Shown here: piece by piece, positions 53,182 through 62,773 of the stretch
Layout of the letters: each line of letters opens with the position of its first letter
How positions within the stretch are numbered: position 1 is the stretch's first letter
DNA from: an uncultured Lachnospiraceae bacterium
GTDB lineage: Bacteria > Bacillota > Clostridia > Lachnospirales > Lachnospiraceae
DNA: 64,000 nucleotides
NCBI GenBank assembly: GCA_910589195.1
Contig: CAJUTC010000004.1
Span: forward strand, 74,931 to 138,930
Direction of reading: 5' to 3'
Made by a program: the position numbers and the translations under genes
The notes under the pieces: model-generated
Databases searched by the model: none
What the model was told of the DNA's origin: nothing
Seen by the model: the letters and a program-made list of their open reading frames with translations, nothing else

Positions 53182-53833
53182 TTCGGTTTACCCACCTTTC
53201 CAGTCGATTTGCAAATGTCGATAGGATCATAACAAATATATAGTAAATGCACGCAACTACCAAATATGGCTCAAAGAAGCGGAAACTCATAACTGTAATC
53301 TGGTCTGCCGCCCTTAAAAGCTCCACTGCTCCGATATAGGATAAAATCGATGTTTCCTTTAACAGGGCAATGGCTTCATTTACCAAGCTTGGAAGGATAT
53401 GTTTAATCGCCTGAGGCAGGATAATATCCTTCATCATATCTTTATATTCAATTCCAAGGGACTGGGCAGCTTCATACTGCCCCTTATCCACTGCCTGGAT
53501 ACCGCCCCGGAAAATTTCAGAGATATAAGCCGCCGAATTAAACGAAAATGTCAGGATGCCGGACTGGGTGGTAGAAAATGTAATACCCAGAAGCTTTGGC
53601 AGGCCAAAATGGACTATACAAAGCTGAACCAGCAGCGGGGTGCCACGGAAAATCGAAGTATACACCCGCCCAAACCAGACAAACGGCTTCCACCTGCTGA
53701 TTTTTACCAGGGATAGCAGCACCCCCAGCAAGAATCCGAAGACAGCACAAATGGCTGTCATTTTCAGCGTCAGAATCGCGCCATGATACAAAAATGGCCA
53801 ATATTGCCAAACACAAGAAAAATCAAGTTTCAT
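53165..53833 (-). CDS. Polar amino acid ABC transporter permease (HisM/GlnP-like)
   Basis: A 222-residue protein with five spans. The EAA-type loop is KGQYEAAQSLGIEYKDMMKD, then ILPQAIKHILPSLVNEAIALL. The start is FYHGAILTLKMTAICAVFG. The FRGTPLLVQLCIVHFGLPK segment is a family hallmark. One permease gene implies a homodimer. Confidence 0.92.
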   Translation of the reverse strand: MKLDFSCVWQYWPFLYHGAILTLKMTAICAVFGFLLGVLLSLVKISRWKPFVWFGRVYTSIFRGTPLLVQLCIVHFGLPKLLGITFSTTQSGILTFSFNSAAYISEIFRGGIQAVDKGQYEAAQSLGIEYKDMMKDIILPQAIKHILPSLVNEAIALLKETSILSYIGAVELLRAADQITVMSFRFFEPYLVVACIYYIFVMILSTFANRLERWVNRSDRAA

Positions 53834-53852
53834 ATGTGCCGCTCCTTTATCA

Positions 53853-54773
53853 TTAATCTAAAATAAACTGTTCGCTTAAGTGCTCTGCGATAATAGAATC
53901 CAGTTCGCCATTCTCCATCATTTCCTTTAATGTGTTATTAAAGGTTTCGTAATATGGAGATTCCTTGGGGAAGCCAATGGCAAAACAGTCGTCTGTTTTA
54001 TCTAACAGGCTCATCTCCAGCCCCTCATTCTGCTTTAAAAATTCGGTTGCGCCTGCACCATCAATGATACATGCGTCCGCACGCTTGCTATTGACCTCCT
54101 CGATGCAGGCCGGGCTTCCCTGAATCCCAACTGTTTCCGCGCCTTCTACGCTCTCTGCCACCTGCTGATAATTCGTTCCGAACACATACGCTATCGTCTT
54201 TCCCTGTAAGGATTCCAAATCCGGGTAGCTGTCCTCAGACCGGTACACGATGGCATTTCTTGGATAGAAGAAAATTTCAGAGAAATCCAATGTCTGCCGC
54301 CGCTCGTCTGTAGGAGCCATGCCGCCGCTGCAAAAATCAATCTGACTCGCCTGGATTGCCGCCATCAGGCTCTTAAAGGGCATATCCATAAATTCGACTG
54401 TACCGCCATTTTTCTCTACAATAGCAGTAATAATGTCAATGTTCATTCCCGTATAGCTTTTGCTTCCGTCTGCTGCCATTTCAATGGATTCGTAAGGAAC
54501 AAACGTTGCGGAACAGCCAACCTTAACGGTTTTTCCATTAAATGGGTTATCTGCTGAAGGCTCATCAGCCGCCTTTTCCTGGCTCTCAGAGTTTGCTTCT
54601 TCACCTGACTGGCCGCCTTCTTCTGTTTCGCTGCCATCAGTAGCCTGGCTTTCCGTTTCTGACGCCTGGGCGGTTAAAGTCTGGGCTGCTGTCGTTTCCT
54701 GGGAAGTCCCGCCGCAAGCCGTTAATGCAGCCGCTGTCAAAGCAGCACATAACAGTAACGCAAGTTTTTTCAT
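53853..54773 (-). CDS. Amino acid ABC transporter substrate-binding lipoprotein
   Basis: A 306-residue protein from the ATG at 54773, with GGAGATT before it. The lipobox is TAAALTACGG, giving lipidation at Cys 22. A Thr/Ser/Glu-rich linker (about 25-75) leads a SBP_bac_3 domain: VKVGCSATFVPYESIEMAADG, then MPFKSLMAAIQASQIDFCSGG, FGTNYQQVAES and FPKESPYYETFNNTLKEMMENG. The ligand is probably a polar amino acid. It is first in the importer operon. Confidence 0.92.
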   Translation of the reverse strand: MKKLALLLCAALTAAALTACGGTSQETTAAQTLTAQASETESQATDGSETEEGGQSGEEANSESQEKAADEPSADNPFNGKTVKVGCSATFVPYESIEMAADGSKSYTGMNIDIITAIVEKNGGTVEFMDMPFKSLMAAIQASQIDFCSGGMAPTDERRQTLDFSEIFFYPRNAIVYRSEDSYPDLESLQGKTIAYVFGTNYQQVAESVEGAETVGIQGSPACIEEVNSKRADACIIDGAGATEFLKQNEGLEMSLLDKTDDCFAIGFPKESPYYETFNNTLKEMMENGELDSIIAEHLSEQFILD

Positions 54774-55293
54774 AATCTCCACTCTCCTCATTTCATATTC
54801 ATAAACATTCGATTGCCACATCTCCGTATCAGCAAAAGCCACCGATATCCCGCACATTAGTAATCCGTAAAATTTCCTGTATTTATCTGAATTTCCCCTA
54901 TGATGCAGGCTAAAGCAGGTTACATAAATCATCCAGAAATGCAGTGCAATTCGTCAACATCATAGCATAAATATACAAAATAATCAATATAGCATCTTAT
55001 AAGTTTACAAAAAAGTTGCGGCAGCCTGAAACTTATGTTATTATTTGCCTTTAGAAGTATAAGTTTTTAAGGCACACGCTAAAAGGCACTGAAGCGTGTT
55101 GATACATTCATTCCTGCCATAAAAATGCAACTGGCAAAACCTTTCCAATTATTTTCAGGCTTTCACATAAGGCATGAATTCGCAAAGGCAAAATTTATGC
55201 AAAACTTATATTCACACGAATGCGGAATTACGCAAAAACGTAAAAAAGTAACAAGCAATGGCTTATAACAATAAAAATTAAAGGAGAAAGGCG
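54774..55293. other. Divergent gap between importer and deacetylase
   Basis: No gene is supported in this AT-rich stretch. It has a hairpin with ACACGCT/AGCGTGT near 55074-55099, and a TTGCGG...TTATTA pair near 55016-55043 that might be a promoter to the right. AAAGGAGAAAGGCG precedes the next gene. Confidence 0.4.
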
Positions 55294-57228
55294 ATGTATT
55301 TACCAATCGACGGAAAAACAAACGGGCCACAGATTACCTGGCCGGATAACAAACGGATTGCTGTTATGCTGACGTTTGATTTCGACGCGGAATACTTGCG
55401 GATGTCACGCGCAAAATCAAAAGGAACCTCTATCGGCTTTACCGATTTTTCCAGGGGCCAGTATGGACCTTATGAAGGTCTTGCCCGCTGCCTTAACATG
55501 CTGGATACTTTTAATGTAACTGCTACCTTTTTTGTACCTGGAATTGTAGTCGAACAATATCGGGAGCAAGTTGAATCCATCCATGCCTGTGGACACGAAC
55601 TTGCCTATCATGGATATCTTCATGAATCTGAGCGTGGTATCTCAAAAGAAGAGGAAGAAGCAAATATGGAACGATGCGAAGCCCTTCTGAAATCCATTAC
55701 AGGCAAACGTCCTGTAGGACACAGGGGGCCAGAAAGTATCATTTATCCCTTTACGCCAAAGCTTTTGGCAGAACGAGGCTACATCTACAGCTCTTCTATG
55801 AAAGACTGTGACTGGGCCTACCAGTGGAAGGATGGCAATACTGCCATTCCATTAATTGAGCTTCCCTGCGATGTTATGATGGACGATTTTACTTATTATT
55901 ATTTCACCTTCAGCGATCCGGCTGTGCGGTCAATGTACTGTAACCGGGAGGTTTTTCAAAGCTGGAAAGATGAATTTGATGGTCTGGCAGAAGAAGGGAA
56001 TAAAATTTTCGTGTTAAAACTTCATCCTCAAATGATTGGCCGGGCCAGCCGAATCGCCGCTCTAGGCCAATTCATCGGGTATATGCAACGGCATGGCGCT
56101 TGGATCGCCCCCTGTCAGGATGTAGCAAACTATGTTCTCGCCTTTTCCTCCAGTCATCCTGCTGTTTCCGGCAGAAAAAACTCATCACAGGATCCTTTTC
56201 AGGTCTGCCCCTCTTGCGAGCAGGCCTCCGGGCACGGCGGCTCTGGCGAGCAGGAGCCATGGCAGGATGGCCTGCGGCAAAATACTATGGCTCAGCAATT
56301 CCTGTTCCATAGTGCTTTACAAGAAGTTTCTCTGCCTAGGAATCCCACAATCCAGAAGCTGCCGCCCTATCAAAATCTTCCTTTCCTTCCGATTTCCCCT
56401 GCGTGGCCAGAAGGAAAACGGATTGCGGTTATGCTGGCATTTGATCTGGATGCAGAAACCATGTGGACAACCAGAGGTGATGGCAATCATGATCATATTA
56501 CTAACTTGTCCCGTGGCATCTACGGCCCTAAGCAAGGAATTCCCAGAATTTTACAGATGTTGGATACCTGGAATATAAAGGCTACCTTTTTTATTCCAGG
56601 CGTAATTGCACAGGCTTATCCGGAAGTTGTAAGAGAGATTAACCGCCGTGGCCATGAAATCGGCTATCATGGCTATTTCCATGAAGAATTTACTGCCACC
56701 ACCTATGAGGAAGAACATGCAACTATGCTCCGCGCAGAACAAACCATATCCCGAATTTGTGGCCAGAAGCTGGCAGGACACCGGGCGCCGGGAGGGGTAA
56801 TCCACGATTATTCCCTGAAACTATTTTTGGAGCACGGCTACTGCTACAGTTCCAATTGGCGAAGCAGTGATGGTCCTTTTATCCATAAAATCGGCGGAAA
56901 GGAGATCCCCTTAGTTGAACTTCCAAAAGATTCCATATTTGATGATACTGCTTATGATTTTTATACCGATTCCTCACCAGAACGATATGAATTAAAATCG
57001 CCCAGTGAAATGTTTGAAATTTGGAAAGAAGAATTTGACTCCCTGGCTGCTGAAGGGCGAATGATAAACTTTGTGCTTCATCCTCAGTTTATCGGCAGGT
57101 CTAGCCGCATTCATATATTGAGTGATCTGGTTGGATACATGCTGGCTCATGGCGCCTGGTTGGATACGAATTACAATATTGCTTCTTATATATTAAAACA
57201 GAGAGGATTTACAAATGAAGCAAACTAA
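55294..57228 (+). CDS. Protein with two tandem polysaccharide-deacetylase/imidase domains
   Basis: A 644-residue protein behind AAAGGAGAAAGGCG. Two homologous halves of about 280 residues (about 10-290 and 370-644) are joined by an Ser/Gly/Gln-rich linker. Each half has the motifs of the HP0310/PuuE-type deacetylase: KRIAVMLTFDFDAE and KRIAVMLAFDLDAE, then ATFFVPGIVVEQ and ATFFIPGVIAQA, HELAYHGYLHE and HEIGYHGYFHE, and GHRGPES and GHRAPGG. The ends are KLHPQMIGRASRI and VLHPQFIGRSSRI. No signal peptide is seen. The group includes cyclic imide hydrolases and peptidoglycan deacetylases, so the substrate is open. It overlaps the MATE gene and is likely co-translated with it. Confidence 0.85.
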   Translation: MYLPIDGKTNGPQITWPDNKRIAVMLTFDFDAEYLRMSRAKSKGTSIGFTDFSRGQYGPYEGLARCLNMLDTFNVTATFFVPGIVVEQYREQVESIHACGHELAYHGYLHESERGISKEEEEANMERCEALLKSITGKRPVGHRGPESIIYPFTPKLLAERGYIYSSSMKDCDWAYQWKDGNTAIPLIELPCDVMMDDFTYYYFTFSDPAVRSMYCNREVFQSWKDEFDGLAEEGNKIFVLKLHPQMIGRASRIAALGQFIGYMQRHGAWIAPCQDVANYVLAFSSSHPAVSGRKNSSQDPFQVCPSCEQASGHGGSGEQEPWQDGLRQNTMAQQFLFHSALQEVSLPRNPTIQKLPPYQNLPFLPISPAWPEGKRIAVMLAFDLDAETMWTTRGDGNHDHITNLSRGIYGPKQGIPRILQMLDTWNIKATFFIPGVIAQAYPEVVREINRRGHEIGYHGYFHEEFTATTYEEEHATMLRAEQTISRICGQKLAGHRAPGGVIHDYSLKLFLEHGYCYSSNWRSSDGPFIHKIGGKEIPLVELPKDSIFDDTAYDFYTDSSPERYELKSPSEMFEIWKEEFDSLAAEGRMINFVLHPQFIGRSSRIHILSDLVGYMLAHGAWLDTNYNIASYILKQRGFTNEAN

Positions 57229-58666
57229 CACAGACACAAGGATTCCCAGGAATCCGGCCTCCAATGCCCTGAGCCTAGGAAAAAGCATACCGGAAACCAT
57301 CCTGCGCCTTTCCGGACCCGCGATTCTGGAGCAGTTTTTAATCTGCCTGGCTTCCCTAGTAGATACCGCTATGGTAGGTTCCATTGGAGCCGCCGCCACT
57401 GCCTCAGTTGCCATTAATATCTCAACTGTATGGCTTATTAATGGCTGCATCACCGCCTTAAGCGTAGGCTTTTCATTTTTAGTTTCCCATTCAGTCGGAG
57501 AGGGAAATCCAGAAAAAACAGAATCCGTAGTCCGTCAGTCGATCTCTGCTTCCATTGTATTAGGCGCGGTTCTAATGACAGCCGTATTATCCCTTCACCG
57601 TATCCTTCCTAACCTTTTAGGCGCCGCCCCTGAAGTTCTCCCGAACGCCCAGATTTACCTGGGTATTATCGGTCTGGGATTGGTTCCACAAGCTTTAGGC
57701 GTAGTGCTGTCCGCTGTATTGCGTTCAGCCGGAAACACAAAAATTCCAATGGCCGCCAATATGAGCGCTAATTGCCTGAATGTACTGGGGAATTTTCTCC
57801 TGATTTATCCCTCCAGGCAAATTTCCCTTCCCGGTCTTCCTATCGGGTTTCAGACCATTTCTGTCTGGGGCGCCGGGCTGGGAATCCAGGGTGCCGCCAT
57901 TTCTACAGCCCTTTCCCAATACGCCCTGGCATTCCTTATGCTCTATCATATTTATCATTCCCCTACTGCCGCGAAAATCTGCATTCGGGGAAACTATCAA
58001 TTTCGGAAATGGACCTTGCGGAGCCTGTTTCGTATCAGTGTCCCGGTACTGTTAGAGCGCTGTACCCTGTGCCTGGGGCAGATATCCCTGACAGCGATTA
58101 TCTCTGGGTTAGGGACAATCCCTCTGGCAGCCCATTACTTAACAAATCAGACAGAAGGTCTTTTATACCTGCCTGCCTATGGTTTTGCCTACACCGCTAC
58201 AACCCTGATTGGGCAGTCGTTAGGTTCCGGGAACAAAACACTTGCATCACGCTTTTCGAAAGATATCTGTATCATCAGCACTATCGTAATTATTATCGCT
58301 TGCATACCTGTGTTCCTTCTGTCCCGCCCAATCATCCGATTATTTACCACAGATTCCCAGGTAATGGTTTTAGGAACCCAAACGCTTAAAATAGCCGCCG
58401 CAACCGAAATCTTTTTTAGCTTTTCTGTCGTTGCCAGCGGAATCTGCCGAGGTGCCGGAGATGTAAAATTTCCCCTTGCAGTCAGTATGATCGGCATGTG
58501 GGGCTTCCGAATTGGCCTTGTATGGCTGGCAGCCCGAGTTCTAATGTTTGGTGTAGCCGGGGTGTGGATCGCCATAGCTATTGACTGTTTTGTCCGATCC
58601 TGCCTCTTCCTTTACAGGCTTTTGGGCGGAAAATGGATGGAATCCAATGACCTTGCCCAAGCCTGA
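57215..58666 (+). CDS. MATE-family efflux transporter
   Basis: A 483-residue protein whose ATG at 57215 lies inside the last codons of the deacetylase gene. Twelve spans are seen, with AILEQFLICLASLVDTAMVG in the first and a basic GRG-like loop, then RISVPVLLERCTLCLGQISL. It belongs to the DinF-like branch, different from the other two MATE proteins in this window. The overlap points to export of a compound handled by the neighbouring hydrolase. Confidence 0.88.
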   Translation: MKQTNTDTRIPRNPASNALSLGKSIPETILRLSGPAILEQFLICLASLVDTAMVGSIGAAATASVAINISTVWLINGCITALSVGFSFLVSHSVGEGNPEKTESVVRQSISASIVLGAVLMTAVLSLHRILPNLLGAAPEVLPNAQIYLGIIGLGLVPQALGVVLSAVLRSAGNTKIPMAANMSANCLNVLGNFLLIYPSRQISLPGLPIGFQTISVWGAGLGIQGAAISTALSQYALAFLMLYHIYHSPTAAKICIRGNYQFRKWTLRSLFRISVPVLLERCTLCLGQISLTAIISGLGTIPLAAHYLTNQTEGLLYLPAYGFAYTATTLIGQSLGSGNKTLASRFSKDICIISTIVIIIACIPVFLLSRPIIRLFTTDSQVMVLGTQTLKIAAATEIFFSFSVVASGICRGAGDVKFPLAVSMIGMWGFRIGLVWLAARVLMFGVAGVWIAIAIDCFVRSCLFLYRLLGGKWMESNDLAQA

Positions 58667-58984
58667 CCTATGTCTGCTTAATATTTAAAATATACTTCTG
58701 ATAACCATTATTATCATACGTTTTATTAGGCGTTTGGAGTCCTCTTTTCAAAATACATGGGGTAAGAAACTGCATGAGATAGTCAAATGCATAGAGTAAG
58801 TAAACTACATGAAGTAAGTAAACTGCATAGGATAATCAAATTACATGGGATAATCAAACTAAACGAATGAAGACAATTTGCCACTTGGGCAGCGCCTGTT
58901 TTTGTCCCGTTTGGCCAGTCCCGTCATCCATAGAAATTGATTCTCAATCGCCTAAATACATTCTTTTTACGTAAGGAGGCTACC
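58667..58984. other. Gap with degenerate short tandem repeats
   Basis: No gene is supported. It carries the tandem-repeat tract 58756-58860 and the ribosome site AAGGAGG before the AraC gene. Confidence 0.5.
58756..58860 (+). repeat. Tandem repeat of a 17-18 bp unit, six copies
   Basis: Units such as CATGAAGTAAGTAAACTG and CATAGGATAATCAAATTA recur six times with the core CATRRR(G/A)TAAGTAAACTR or TAATCAAA. The order is imperfect and the units may be binding sites or slippage products. Confidence 0.65.
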
Positions 58985-59863
58985 ATGGAAGATTCTTATG
59001 TGCTGCAAATATCTGACCGCAAATTTTCTGATTTATATCTGTGTACCTGCGGCTATTCTAAATGTGAACCGCTTCACAGCTTTGGCCCGGCAGTGCGCCC
59101 TCATTTCCTGCTTCATTACATCCTGGAGGGTCAAGGCCGCTATCATGTGGGAAGCAAACATTATCATTTGGAAGCAAGCCAAGGATTTTTAATTGAACCA
59201 GAAGTCCAAACTTTTTACCAGGCAGATGTCCACTCACCATGGACCTATCTTTGGATTGGTTTTGATGGAAACCGTGCCAGGGAATACCTGCGGGATATTG
59301 GATTAAACAGCAACCAGCTTATTTTCCGCTGTCAAAAATCAGAAGAACTGAAAAATCTAGTTTTTAAACTTTTGAAAAACAACACCATCACCGCCAGCAA
59401 CCAATTTTTACTGGAAAGCTGCCTATACCGTTTTTTTTCTGTTCTGGCTCAGGATATGGTTTTATCCCCCCAAGCAGGATCTGGAACTGCTGATAATTTA
59501 TATGTCCGAAAGGCTATGGAATATATTCAAAATAATTACTACAATGGCATCAATGTAACTGACATCGCAAATTATGTCTGCATTAATCGAAGCTACCTTT
59601 ATACCTTATTCCGGGAACATATGCAAATTTCACCTCAGGATTATTTGACCAACTACCGAATCACCCGGGCGCTGGAACTTCTTAGCATTACAGACCTGCC
59701 AGTGGAAGGCGTAGCCCAGTCCTGCGGCTATCGCGATTCCCTCGTTTTTGGCCGGATTTTTAAAGCGAAAAAAGGAATCACACCATCTCAATACCGGAAA
59801 GAAAGCCGAAAGCAGCACTTGGAAAACCAGAAAAAAAATCAGCAGCTTCCAGATGTGGAGTAA
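58985..59863 (+). CDS. AraC-family transcriptional regulator with cupin domain
   Basis: A 292-residue protein, seven bases after AAGGAGG. The N-terminal cupin-like sensor (GPAVRPHFLLHYILEGQGRY and LEASQGFLIEPEVQ) is followed by a double helix-turn-helix: NVTDIANYVCINRSYLYTLF, then PVEGVAQSCGYRDSLVFGRI and the final KKGITPSQYRKES. It probably responds to a sugar-like effector and may control the deacetylase-MATE genes upstream. Confidence 0.88.
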   Translation: MEDSYVLQISDRKFSDLYLCTCGYSKCEPLHSFGPAVRPHFLLHYILEGQGRYHVGSKHYHLEASQGFLIEPEVQTFYQADVHSPWTYLWIGFDGNRAREYLRDIGLNSNQLIFRCQKSEELKNLVFKLLKNNTITASNQFLLESCLYRFFSVLAQDMVLSPQAGSGTADNLYVRKAMEYIQNNYYNGINVTDIANYVCINRSYLYTLFREHMQISPQDYLTNYRITRALELLSITDLPVEGVAQSCGYRDSLVFGRIFKAKKGITPSQYRKESRKQHLENQKKNQQLPDVE

Positions 59864-60385
59864 TTGCTATTGTATGGCGGTGATGTTTTCAAAGTGAATG
59901 TTAGTAATTCATTGAATGAGCAATCTCAAAATTAAACTGATGTGGTTTTAATATGGAGCACAGGATACCTTCATACTAAGAATATATTGTTTCCAGAAAT
60001 TAAGCCTTAACGAACTCCAATACTTCCAATATGGGAGCCGCCTTTTAGATAGTGCTACTATAATTTTTTAGTAAACGATTCTCAACTGCAAGTTTACGAA
60101 CTTTTGCAAGCCAGTAGTAACTTTTTAATGAAATGTCATGGCTTTTTATACCAACCCTAATTGAATATACTAAAAGCTCTGCATTGATGAATAACATCTA
60201 TCCAGTTTTGCAGCTTTTCTGATTATCATGAAATCCATGAGATTATGCCTCATTATGCGAATTAGAAATTTTAGAGTCAATGCTCTAATTTTGAAATCCA
60301 AATTTAGGAAAAATCTCATGGATTTCACTATACGTTTTTATTAGATACTTATGAATTTTCAATACAATTTCTGCTCCTATTCAAC
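59864..60385. other. Region between AraC gene and the CRISPR array
   Basis: No gene is supported in this AT-rich stretch. It holds the 15-bp inverted repeat 60230-60326 and nested hairpins. It is the distal (trailer) side of the array. Confidence 0.5.
60230..60326. repeat. 15-bp perfect inverted repeat beside the array
   Basis: GAAATCCATGAGATT (60230-60244) and AATCTCATGGATTTC (60312-60326) are perfect inverted copies 67 bases apart. Inside, TTAGAG and CTCTAA form a smaller stem. It looks like a miniature inverted-repeat element or a long terminator for the pre-crRNA, which would arrive from the right. Confidence 0.65.
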
Positions 60386-62268
60386 ATTTCAATCCACACT
60401 CCCGCACAGGGAGTGACTAATCTCTCTGGCGTTACCCGCATTCAGAGCCGATTTCAATCCACACTCCCGCACAGGGAGTGACAATATCACTTAGGTCTAT
60501 TATAACATTCCACCGTATTTCAATCCACACTCCCGCACAGGGAGTGACCTTTCACTGGAAAACGCCCTGATGGACGTACAGGGATTTCAATCCACACTCC
60601 CGCACAGGGAGTGACATGGAAACCACGGGATTTTTGGATGTGGGGTGCGATATTTCAATCCACACTCCCGCACAGGGAGTGACCCAATCTTCCTGGGTTC
60701 TTGGTTTATCCCATGCATTTCAATCCACACTCCCGCACAGGGAGTGACAAACCTCCAAAAGGACATGACACTTCTCGAATCGATTTCAATCCACACTCCC
60801 GCACAGGGAGTGACTTACATTTGAAAGCTCAATAACTTGTCTTATAGATTTCAATCCACACTCCCGCACAGGGAGTGACCGTTTGCTGTATGGATGCCCA
60901 AACTGATACGGTTATTTCAATCCACACTCCCGCACAGGGAGTGACACAACAAAATTTGCGGACATATCCTCATTTACTTATTTCAATCCACACTCCCGCA
61001 CAGGGAGTGACATGGTTTTTTTTGCCATTATAAGCATGTTAAAATCAATTTCAATCCACACTCCCGCACAGGGAGTGACCTTACCATATCCGCTGTTACA
61101 ATTTTATATTTCGATTTCAATCCACACTCCCGCACAGGGAGTGACAATATTATGTCAACTTATGCCGACTCTTTAATCTTATTTCAATCCACACTCCCGC
61201 ACAGGGAGTGACCACAAAGAACGCTGTATCGGACATGTGCTGGATATTTCAATCCACACTCCCGCACAGGGAGTGACTGTGGAGATAGTTTTCTCCGCCC
61301 CTGGCTTTAAATTTCAATCCACACTCCCGCACAGGGAGTGACGGCTTATAGGCAGGAGGTTCTTAATATAAAAGACATTTCAATCCACACTCCCGCACAG
61401 GGAGTGACGGGCCAGGTATGTTCCGATATTTGCTAACCCTACTATTTCAATCCACACTCCCGCACAGGGAGTGACTCGTTTGTGTACGCAAATGATGCAG
61501 TTGGTATTGATTTCAATCCACACTCCCGCACAGGGAGTGACCCGAATACCAATACTCCATTAATGTACCAAAACGATTTCAATCCACACTCCCGCACAGG
61601 GAGTGACGTGCTGCAATTAGCTTAAGTTACATTAGACCCGAAATTTCAATCCACACTCCCGCACAGGGAGTGACTTGGGATAAAGCCACAAATGTATATC
61701 ATGCTATTGATTTCAATCCACACTCCCGCACAGGGAGTGACGCGGCAAAAATCAGTTTATAATGATTGCATACATATTTCAATCCACACTCCCGCACAGG
61801 GAGTGACATAATAGACTTATCAAAGGAACGGAGGATATCGATTTCAATCCACACTCCCGCACAGGGAGTGACTTTGTTGGTTGTAGGGATGACTGATATA
61901 GAGTAATTTCAATCCACACTCCCGCACAGGGAGTGACGGAGGAAAACAATTCCTTAAAGGGGCTAAAAGTGATTTCAATCCACACTCCCGCACAGGGAGT
62001 GACGCTTTTGCACCTCTAACTTATCCGCAACGTACGGGATTTCAATCCACACTCCCGCACAGGGAGTGACGAGTGGTTTTCGAACCTTACCAGTTGCATA
62101 TTTATTTCAATCCACACTCCCGCACAGGGAGTGACCGCTCCTGCTGCCGTGAACGCTTCCAAGGGACAGAATTTCAATCCACACTCCCGCACAGGGAGTG
62201 ACATATTGCAAACCTTCAAAAGGACATGGAAATTCTATTTCAATCCACACTCCCGCACAGGGAGTGAC
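60386..62268 (-). CRISPR. Type I-C CRISPR array, 29 repeats and 28 spacers
   Basis: The 32-bp repeat (plus strand begins ATTTCAATCCACACTCC and ends GGGAGTGAC) is unchanged in every copy I read. Starts run from 60386 to 62237, with spacers of 33-36 bp. Read on the minus strand it begins GTCACTCCC and ends GTGGATTGAAAT, the form of type I-C repeats, with a palindromic CACTCCC...GGGAGTG stem and an ATTGAAAT 5' handle. cas2, cas1 and cas4 lie to the right in the same direction, so the leader is at 62269 and the newest spacers are on the right. Spacers 6 and 28 share a 19-base match with one difference. Confidence 0.97.
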
Positions 62269-62447
62269 AGCAAAATCAAACAAAAATTGCTTGATTTCCT
62301 TTCTAAAAACAAACATTTATAACAATCTTTCTAGCATTTTATATAACTTACCATCTTAAATAAAATCCATTGTCATTAAATGGCCTAATTTTTTAGTGCG
62401 AATGCCCTCTATTTTTTCTAACCACTTGCTATTCGCACCAAATTATT
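62269..62447 (-). promoter_or_regulatory. CRISPR leader
   Basis: A 179-base AT-rich stretch lies between the cas2 stop and the first repeat, with an AATCAA...TTGATT dyad next to the repeat and a TATATAAAAT word upstream. It should drive array transcription and guide spacer insertion. Confidence 0.75.
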
Positions 62448-62738
62448 TCACAAAATCAATATATCATCTGCCGCTATTCCTCTTTCAACCCCCACATGCT
62501 CGATTTTAGTTTTATAATGGTTGCCTAAATAGTAAAATCTCAAGCTATCAACCTTCTCATCAATAATTTCTGTTAAACTATTCTTTAGTTTTACACACTG
62601 GGCAGAATCAAGAAGACATTCAAAAACTGAATTTTGCACACGTCTTCCATAATTAACACATTGTTTTGCTACCTTTCTCAAGCGGCTTTTTCCTGCCGCT
62701 GTTTCTGTGTTGACATCATAAGTAATTAATACTAACAT
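62448..62738 (-). CDS. cas2: CRISPR-associated endoribonuclease/adaptation protein Cas2
   Basis: A 96-residue protein starting MLVLITYDVNTETAAGKSRL, with the first beta strand and catalytic-type Asp. It ends RFYYLGNHYKTKIEHVGVER. It is the Cas2 of the Cas1-Cas2 integrase complex. The position directly before the leader is usual for I-C. Confidence 0.95.
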   Translation of the reverse strand: MLVLITYDVNTETAAGKSRLRKVAKQCVNYGRRVQNSVFECLLDSAQCVKLKNSLTEIIDEKVDSLRFYYLGNHYKTKIEHVGVERGIAADDILIL

Positions 62739-62773
62739 TTTTATACCTTTTTAACTAAAACTTATATTTCCTA

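Noticed and set aside
60587..62316. Minus-strand frames with CAGVWIEI-type repeats across the CRISPR array
   Set aside because: They are translations of the 32-bp repeats, not genes.
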